Positions 58,843 through 64,000 of a DNA stretch of 64,000 nucleotides are shown here, piece after piece. Positions within the stretch are counted from its first letter, which is position 1. Each line of letters begins with the position of its first letter. The stretch is from Blastococcus sp. URHD0036 (GTDB taxonomy: Bacteria > Actinomycetota > Actinomycetes > Mycobacteriales > Geodermatophilaceae), in contig NZ_JNIK01000014.1 in assembly GCF_000701365.1 (NCBI RefSeq), positions 372,001 through 436,000 of the forward strand, written 5' to 3'. The notes beneath the pieces are model-generated. The model searched no databases, had not been told where the DNA came from, and saw only the letters and a program-made list of their open reading frames with translations. A program made the position numbers and the translations under genes.

Positions 58843-61269
58843 ATGGGCGCGGTGTCGGTCTGGCTGCGACTGGATCTGCGGCGCCGCCGCCGGTCGCTGC
58901 TGGTCCTGTCGCTGCTCGTCGCCTTCAGTGGCGCGACGGTGCTGGCCACGACCGCGGGCGCACGTCGAGCGGACTCCGCGATCTCCCGGATGGGGGCCCG
59001 GACCCTCCCGCTCGATGTGGCCGTCCTGCCCAACGAACCGGGATTCGACTGGGACGCGGTGCGCGCGATGCCGCAGGTCGCCGCGCTCTCCACCTTCGCC
59101 GTGTCGGGTTTCGCCCTGGAGGAGACCGTCCGCGCCGGCGCTGACCCGATCGGGGACACCGGGGTGTTCCTCCCCGGTGCCGACGACGACGTGATGCGGA
59201 CCGTCGAGAGGCCCGTCGTCCTCGAGGGCCGCATGTTCGACCCCGACCGGATCGACGAGGCCGTCGTCTCCAGCCGGTTCGTCGCCGACACCGGACTCGG
59301 GGTCGGCGACACGGTGACCGCTGCGCTCGCGTCCCCCGAGCAGATGGACGGGGTGCTCGACGGCGAGGTGGTCGACGACGTCGACGAGCTGGCGGGGCCC
59401 CGGTTCCCGATCACGATCGTCGGCGTGGTGCGTTCGCTCTGGTACGCCGATGCCGCCGGTGCCCGGGGTTCATTCTTCCCCTCGCCGCAGGTGGTCCAGA
59501 CGTATCCGGCCAACCTCCTGGGAGCCTCGGGCACGGCCTCCGTCAACGCGCTGGTACGGCTGCGCGCCGGCGCGGCCGGGACACCGGAGTTCCAGGAGGC
59601 CCTGGCGGCGCTGACCGGGCGCACCGACATCGAGGTCCTGGACTGGGCCGACCGCCAGGCCGCCGACCAGCGCCGGAACTCCTTCGAGGCCGGCAGCCTC
59701 GGCGCGTTCGCCCTCGCCGCGCTGCTGGCCGCCCTCGTCCTCGTCGGTTCGTCCGTCGCCCGGTACACGGCCTCGGCCCTGACCGAGATGCGCACCCTCG
59801 GGGCGGTCGGCATGACCCGGACGCAGAGCCTGCAGGCCGCCGTCGCGGGTCCGGTCATCGCCGCGGTCGCCGGCGCGTCGCTCGCCGTGCTGCTGGCCGT
59901 CGGGGCGTCGCGGTGGTTTCCCCTCGGCTCCGCCGCGCTGGTCGAGCCGGACCCGGGCGTGGCCGTGGACCGGCTGGTGCTCGGCGGGGGATGGGTGCTG
60001 ATCCCGGTGCTGGTGGTGGCGGGCGCCGCCGGCTCGGCCCTGGTGGCGCGCCGCGCGGCGCGCGAGACCGTCCCGCCCCGTCGTTCCTCGCTGGCCGCAC
60101 TCGCCGCGCGGCTCGGCTGGCCGGTCCCCGTCGTGGTCGGCGCCCGCTTCGCGCTCGAGCCGGGACGGGGACGCAGCGCGGTCCCCGTGCGCCCGGCACT
60201 GATCGGCTCGGTCGTCGGGATCACGGGCGTCGTCGCCGCCTTCACCTTCGGCAGCGGCGTCGCCGATGCGGCGGGCAACCCGGCGCGTTTCGGGCAGACC
60301 TTCGCCCTGCAGGGCTTCCTGGGGTCCGACGACCGGGAGTTCACCGACCCGGACGGGTTGCTCCAGGTCCTGCGGGCGGATCCGGCGGTCACCGCCGTCG
60401 ACGACGCTCGCAGCGCGGTGGCGGGTGTCGGCGGAGCGCAGACGACGCTCTACACCTACGACGGCGCGGGGGGACCGCCGGTGGACATGGTGCTGTCGGC
60501 CGGCCGACCGCCCGAGGCCGCCGACGAGGTCGTGCTCGGACCGGAGACGGCCGACCGCCTGGACGTCACGGTCGGCGGTCCGGTGCAGGTCGACGGCACG
60601 TCGGGCTCCCGGCCGCTGACGCTCGTGGGCATCGGCTTCACGCCCGAGGGGCCGCACAACGGCTACGCCGACGCCGGCTGGGTGACCGCCGCCGGGTACG
60701 ACACCCTCTTCGAGGGCTTCACGTTCCACTTCCTGTTCGTCGCCCTGCGACCGGGGTCGGACACGGCCGCGGTGCTGGCGCGGCTGGGCCAGGCCGCTGC
60801 CGACGAGGGCGTCGCACCCGTCCTCGGTCTCCCGGAGCCTCCTCATCAGATCGAGGACATCGGCCAGGTGAGGGCGCTGCCGGTCTTCCTCGCCGGCTTC
60901 CTCGCGCTCCTGGCGATCGGGGCCGTCGGGCACGCGCTGGCCACGGCGGTCCGCCGGCGACGGCACGACATCGCGGTGCTGCGCACGCTGGGCATGACAC
61001 GCCGGCAGTCCCGGAGGGTGGTGGTCGTGCAGGCCACCGTGCTCGCGGGAGTCGGGCTGGTGATCGGCGTGCCGCTGGGGCTCGCGCTCGGGCGGGTGCT
61101 CTGGCAGGTGGTCGCGGACTACACGCCGCTGCAGTACGTGCCGCCGTTCGCGCTGGTCGCGCTGGCACTCATCGGTCCGGCCGCGCTGCTGATCGCCAAC
61201 CTGCTGGCCGCCTGGCCGGGGCGCACCGCTGCCCGGCTGCGCGTCGGCACCGTGCTGAGGGCGGAGTGA
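58843..61269 (+). CDS. FtsX/MacB-like ABC permease, copy 2
   Basis: An 808-residue paralogue of the preceding permease. The blocks WLRLDLRRRRRSLLVL, TLPLDVAVLPNEPGFDWDAVRAMP, YDGAGGPPVDMVLS and TPLQYVPPFALVALALIGPAALLIANLLAAWPGR (in parts) recur almost unchanged, while the extracytoplasmic regions differ more. ATG 58843 is preferred since it aligns with the start of copy 1; GTG 58822, overlapping the previous stop, would add seven residues. Two permeases with one ATPase suggests a heterodimer. The histidine kinase gene follows by 2 bases. Confidence 0.9.
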   Translation: MGAVSVWLRLDLRRRRRSLLVLSLLVAFSGATVLATTAGARRADSAISRMGARTLPLDVAVLPNEPGFDWDAVRAMPQVAALSTFAVSGFALEETVRAGADPIGDTGVFLPGADDDVMRTVERPVVLEGRMFDPDRIDEAVVSSRFVADTGLGVGDTVTAALASPEQMDGVLDGEVVDDVDELAGPRFPITIVGVVRSLWYADAAGARGSFFPSPQVVQTYPANLLGASGTASVNALVRLRAGAAGTPEFQEALAALTGRTDIEVLDWADRQAADQRRNSFEAGSLGAFALAALLAALVLVGSSVARYTASALTEMRTLGAVGMTRTQSLQAAVAGPVIAAVAGASLAVLLAVGASRWFPLGSAALVEPDPGVAVDRLVLGGGWVLIPVLVVAGAAGSALVARRAARETVPPRRSSLAALAARLGWPVPVVVGARFALEPGRGRSAVPVRPALIGSVVGITGVVAAFTFGSGVADAAGNPARFGQTFALQGFLGSDDREFTDPDGLLQVLRADPAVTAVDDARSAVAGVGGAQTTLYTYDGAGGPPVDMVLSAGRPPEAADEVVLGPETADRLDVTVGGPVQVDGTSGSRPLTLVGIGFTPEGPHNGYADAGWVTAAGYDTLFEGFTFHFLFVALRPGSDTAAVLARLGQAAADEGVAPVLGLPEPPHQIEDIGQVRALPVFLAGFLALLAIGAVGHALATAVRRRRHDIAVLRTLGMTRRQSRRVVVVQATVLAGVGLVIGVPLGLALGRVLWQVVADYTPLQYVPPFALVALALIGPAALLIANLLAAWPGRTAARLRVGTVLRAE

Positions 61270-61271
61270 CC

Positions 61272-63302
61272 ATGACGGTGCGCGCGGAGTGGTTCGACGC
61301 CGCGGGGGTGGCCACGCTGGTCGTCGTCCTCGGCTGGGGTGTGGCGGCGGTCGCCACGGCGCGGGCCGGGTCACCACGGACCGCACGGTGGTCGGCCGGG
61401 GTCGCCGCGGCGACGGCCGCGGCCTACGCGTGGCCGGTCCTCGTGCCGGGGACCGCGAGCGTGTGGTTCGCCCTCGGGCTCGCGCTGCCGCAGGCCGACC
61501 TCGGCTCGCCGGGGCGCCGGGCCGCGGCGGCCGCCGGAGCAGCGGTCGGGGCGGCCGCGGTCGTCGTGCTCGTCGCGTCGGACTCCCCGGCGCCGCCCGG
61601 CTGGGCCGTCCTGCTGGGCTGGCTCGCGGTCGCCGTCGGTGCGGGAGGCGCGCTGGCCGCCCGGTGTGTCCGCGCGGGGGCCGACGACCGGGCCCGCATC
61701 CAGCTGGTCTGCGCGGCCGCGGCGCTTTCCACCGCCTTCTCCGGCGGCATCGCCGCGCTCTCGGTGCTGGTCTCGGTGCCCGCCGCCCCGGGGCCGTGGA
61801 TCGTCGGTGCCCTCGTCCTCCTCCCGCTGGCGACGGCCGCCGGCGAGGTGTCGGCGCAGGCCCGGCACGGCGCCGCCCGGCTGCTCGTCGAGTCGGTGGC
61901 GGCCGCCGGGACGGCGCTGCTGGCCGGCGCGGTCTACCTGGTCGTGGTCGTCGGGCTGGGCCGCTTCCCCGAGGACGAGGAGCGGTCGCTGCTCGGGCTG
62001 AGCCTGCTGGCCGCGGTCGTTCTGGCCGTGCTCGTCGTGCCCACCCGCCACCGCCTGCTGGCGCTGGGCACCGCGCTGGTCGGCGGCCGGGTGGAGGGGC
62101 CGGAGCGCGTGCTCACCGGGTTCGGTGCGCGCATGTCCCGCGCCATCCCGATGGACGAGCTGCTCCTCCAGCTGGCCGAGTCGCTCCAGGCCACGGTCGC
62201 GCCGGCCGGCGCGGAGGTCTGGGTGGGCGACGACGGCGCCCTCACGCGGACCGTCGCGGTGCCGCACCGGCCCGCGCAGCCGATGCACCTGGACCCCGAG
62301 ACGCTGCGGGTCGTGACCGCCGCACGCATCGGCGGGCGTGCGTGGACGGCGGTGTGGCTGCCCGAGATCGGTGGACCCCTGCCGGTCGCCGGTTCCCAGG
62401 ACGAGTCGGGTCCGGCCGACCTGCGGATCGTGCCGCTGGCCCACCAGGGCGTCCTGCGCGGTCTGCTGGTGGTGCGAGGTGAGGCGTTCCCCGAGGACAC
62501 CGAGCAGCTGCTCGTCGACCTCGGCCGCCAGCTCGGCCTCGCGCTGCACAACGTCGGCCTGGACTCGGCGCTGCAGGCGTCGCTGGTCGAGCTGGAACGT
62601 CGCAACGCCGAGCTGCAGGCCTCCCGGCTGCGCATCGTGACCGCCGCCGACGAGTCGCGCCGGGCCATCGAGCGCAACCTGCACGACGGCGCCCAGCAGC
62701 ACCTCGTCGCGCTGGCCGTGAAGCTCGGCGTCGCGGCGGAGCTGGTCGACGACGACCCCGACGCGCTGCGCGGGCTGCTCACCGACCTGCGCGCCGACGT
62801 CTCGGCCACCATCGCCGAGCTGCGTAGCCTCGCCCACGGCATCTACCCGCCGCTGCTGCGCGAGCGGGGGCTGGGCGAGGCCCTGCGGGCCGCAGGGCTG
62901 CGCTCGCCGCTCGGCTGCCGGGTCCGCGACGACCTGCCGGGGCGGTTGCCGGCCGAGATCGAGGCGGCGGCCTACTTCTGCTGCCTGGAGGCGATGCAGA
63001 ACGCGGCCAAGCACGCCGGCGCCGGCGCGCAGCTCGAGGTCGTCGTCGAGCGCGGCGAGGGCGGGCTGCTCTTCGAGGTCCGCGACGACGGCGCCGGGTT
63101 CGACGCGGGCCCGGACACCGGTCACGGCTTCGCCAACATGGCCGACCGGGTGGGTGCCCTGGGCGGGACGCTGCGGGTGGAGTCGGCCCCCGGTCAGGGG
63201 ACGTCGGTGCGCGGCGTCGTCCCGCTGCCGGCCGCGCCGGCCGAGCCGGCGGAGACCAGCTCGCGCAGCACCCTCGGGGTCAGCTCCTCCTTGCGCAGGT
63301 AG
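61272..63302 (+). CDS. NarL-type sensor histidine kinase
   Basis: A 676-residue kinase. The N-terminal half has about eight hydrophobic helices (residues 10-270). A GAF-like region follows, then HisKA_3 with the phospho-accepting His in AIERNLHDGAQQHLVAL, and a HATPase domain (N-box CLEAMQNAAKHA; G1 VRDDGAGFD; G2 TGHGFANMADR). It is 2 bases after permease copy 2 and so probably senses the transported compound or membrane state for the ABC system. Its 3' end overlaps the response-regulator gene on the other strand by 109 bases; its last 36 residues are unconserved-looking. ATG 61272 is likely, GTG 61266 possible. Confidence 0.92.
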   Translation: MTVRAEWFDAAGVATLVVVLGWGVAAVATARAGSPRTARWSAGVAAATAAAYAWPVLVPGTASVWFALGLALPQADLGSPGRRAAAAAGAAVGAAAVVVLVASDSPAPPGWAVLLGWLAVAVGAGGALAARCVRAGADDRARIQLVCAAAALSTAFSGGIAALSVLVSVPAAPGPWIVGALVLLPLATAAGEVSAQARHGAARLLVESVAAAGTALLAGAVYLVVVVGLGRFPEDEERSLLGLSLLAAVVLAVLVVPTRHRLLALGTALVGGRVEGPERVLTGFGARMSRAIPMDELLLQLAESLQATVAPAGAEVWVGDDGALTRTVAVPHRPAQPMHLDPETLRVVTAARIGGRAWTAVWLPEIGGPLPVAGSQDESGPADLRIVPLAHQGVLRGLLVVRGEAFPEDTEQLLVDLGRQLGLALHNVGLDSALQASLVELERRNAELQASRLRIVTAADESRRAIERNLHDGAQQHLVALAVKLGVAAELVDDDPDALRGLLTDLRADVSATIAELRSLAHGIYPPLLRERGLGEALRAAGLRSPLGCRVRDDLPGRLPAEIEAAAYFCCLEAMQNAAKHAGAGAQLEVVVERGEGGLLFEVRDDGAGFDAGPDTGHGFANMADRVGALGGTLRVESAPGQGTSVRGVVPLPAAPAEPAETSSRSTLGVSSSLRR

Positions 63303-63604
63303 CCGATCGCGCCGCAGGTCTGCGCCCCCGACGGCAGGTCGTCGGCGGCGTAGGTCGAGGTCAGCACCACGGCCGCGCCCGGGTGCACCGCGAGCAGCTC
63401 GCGAGTGGACTCGATGCCGTTGCGGCCGGGCAGGTTGATGTCCATCAGGACGACGTCGGGCCGCAGCTCCGCGGCCAGCCGGACGGCGTCCTCCCCGGTC
63501 TCGGCCTCCGCGACCACCGTCCAGTCCCGCAGCAGACCGATCAGCGTCCGCGCGGCGGACCGGAACGGCGGCTGGTCGTCGACGACGAGCACGCGGGTGG
63601 ACAC
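63194..63604 (-). CDS. Stand-alone response regulator receiver
   Basis: A 136-residue receiver domain: LVVDDQPPFRSAARTLIG (acidic pair), phospho-acceptor Asp in VVLMDINLPG, Thr/Ser in VVLTSTY and Lys in IGYLRKEEL. There is no HTH output domain, only a 20-residue low-complexity tail. GTG/ATG at 63604 is the start (MSTRVLVVDD). It is encoded opposite the histidine kinase gene with a 109-base overlap of 3' ends. It may be a phosphate sink or act by protein contact. Confidence 0.87.
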   Translation of the reverse strand: MSTRVLVVDDQPPFRSAARTLIGLLRDWTVVAEAETGEDAVRLAAELRPDVVLMDINLPGRNGIESTRELLAVHPGAAVVLTSTYAADDLPSGAQTCGAIGYLRKEELTPRVLRELVSAGSAGAAGSGTTPRTDVP

Positions 63605-63653
63605 GCTCCCAGCGTCCCCGCTGCCCGAGCCGGGGACGAGGGGGGCCTCCCCC

Positions 63654-64000
63654 TCACCGGGGGTCGTGCTGGCCCCCCTGAGCGGCGCCGGCCGGGTCGG
63701 ACAGGTAGAGCAGCACCGCCTTGACCCGCCGGTTCACGTCCGGGGCCAGCCCGAGGTCGAGCTTGGTGAACAGCGCGTTGATGTGCTTCTCCACGGCCCG
63801 CTCGCTGAGGAACAGCGCCTCGGCGATCGCGGCGTTGCTCTTGCCCTGGGCCACCTGGTCGAGCACCTCGCGCTCCCGCGGCGACAGGGACGCGACGGGG
63901 GAGCGCCGCTGCCGCGCAGAGGCCGCCACCAGCACGTCGACCACCGCCGGGTCCACGACCGAGCCGCGCGCGGCCACGGTGCGGACGGCGTCGGCGAGCT
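63654..64000 (-). CDS. NarL/FixJ-type response regulator, C-terminal part (cut by window edge)
   Basis: The visible 115 residues contain the linker and the complete LuxR HTH: SLSPREREVLDQVAQGKSNAAIAEALFLSERAVEKHINALFTKLDL (quoted in parts: LSPREREVLDQVAQG, SNAAIAEALFLSERAVEKH). The frame is open to the right edge, so a receiver domain presumably continues beyond the window. It lies 50 bases from the stand-alone receiver gene on the same strand and is the likely DNA-binding partner of the histidine kinase. Confidence 0.88.
   Translation of the reverse strand, partial: LADAVRTVAARGSVVDPAVVDVLVAASARQRRSPVASLSPREREVLDQVAQGKSNAAIAEALFLSERAVEKHINALFTKLDLGLAPDVNRRVKAVLLYLSDPAGAAQGGQHDPR

Noticed and set aside
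61371-63125. Long open frame (584 codons) opposite the histidine kinase
   Set aside because: In very GC-rich DNA stop codons are rare in all frames. The translation is low-complexity Arg/Gly/Pro/His-rich with no motif, while the plus strand encodes a clear kinase. The same applies to other long antisense frames, for example 5979-7883 opposite uidA.

Overview
The window is chromosomal DNA of a very GC-rich actinobacterium. GTG starts are common, many neighbouring genes share a 4-base GTGA/ATGA stop-start overlap, and the gene families fit (mycothiol-type MDMPI protein, luciferase-like F420/flavin oxidoreductases, PASTA kinase, Acg-like nitroreductase, Rv0909-like antitoxin). Geodermatophilaceae (Blastococcus/Geodermatophilus/Modestobacter type) is my best guess, by inference only. 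I saw no rRNA, tRNA, CRISPR array, insertion sequence, integrase or phage gene.

Positions 1-22316 form a plant-carbohydrate utilisation region. It holds the two ATPases of an Opp/Dpp-type ABC importer, a GH43 xylosidase/arabinofuranosidase, a Gfo/Idh/MocA oxidoreductase, a TetR regulator, a GH1 beta-glucosidase and a beta-glucuronidase (uidA). A convergent uxaC-uxuB-gntK operon follows (glucuronate isomerase, fructuronate reductase, gluconokinase). Divergent from it is a complete nickel-pincer racemase operon, larA-larE-larB-larC. Then come LacI and ROK regulators and xylA-xylB-galM. The most interesting reading is that these parts make one pathway: beta-glucuronide > glucuronate > fructuronate > D-mannonate > (LarA homologue acting as D-gluconate 2-epimerase) > D-gluconate > 6-phosphogluconate. 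This would bypass the UxuA/KDG route, whose genes are absent here.

Positions 22353-33565 carry a DUF5313/MarR operon, an LLM oxidoreductase, two DUF202 membrane proteins, a MEDS-HATPase regulator, a DHA2 exporter with its TetR regulator, an Acg-like nitroreductase, a CrtA-like monooxygenase, a frameshifted MaoC gene and mug. They also carry an unusual protein with four cold-shock domains joined by Gly/Arg-rich linkers.

Positions 33562-46651 hold a secreted NlpC/P60 peptidase with a recognisable promoter and MtrA-like direct repeats, an aminotransferase-EamA pair with a divergent LysR gene, small redox and hydrolase genes, an SDR lacking the usual catalytic Tyr/Lys, glycerate kinase, an MDMPI-GlxA-CoA transferase operon and a methyltransferase.

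Positions 46765-64000 are rich in signalling and membrane genes: a DUF6394 protein with an RCK-gated ion channel, a PASTA Ser/Thr kinase with a 52-residue acidic protein, MFS, LLM, an alpha/beta hydrolase, and an Rv0909-like antitoxin. They end in a cluster of a receiver-cyclase fusion, an ABC ATPase, two tandem duplicated FtsX/MacB permeases, a histidine kinase, and two response regulators on the other strand, the last cut by the window edge.

There is no gene-free stretch longer than 300 bases. The largest gap, 34795-35081, is described as regulatory DNA.
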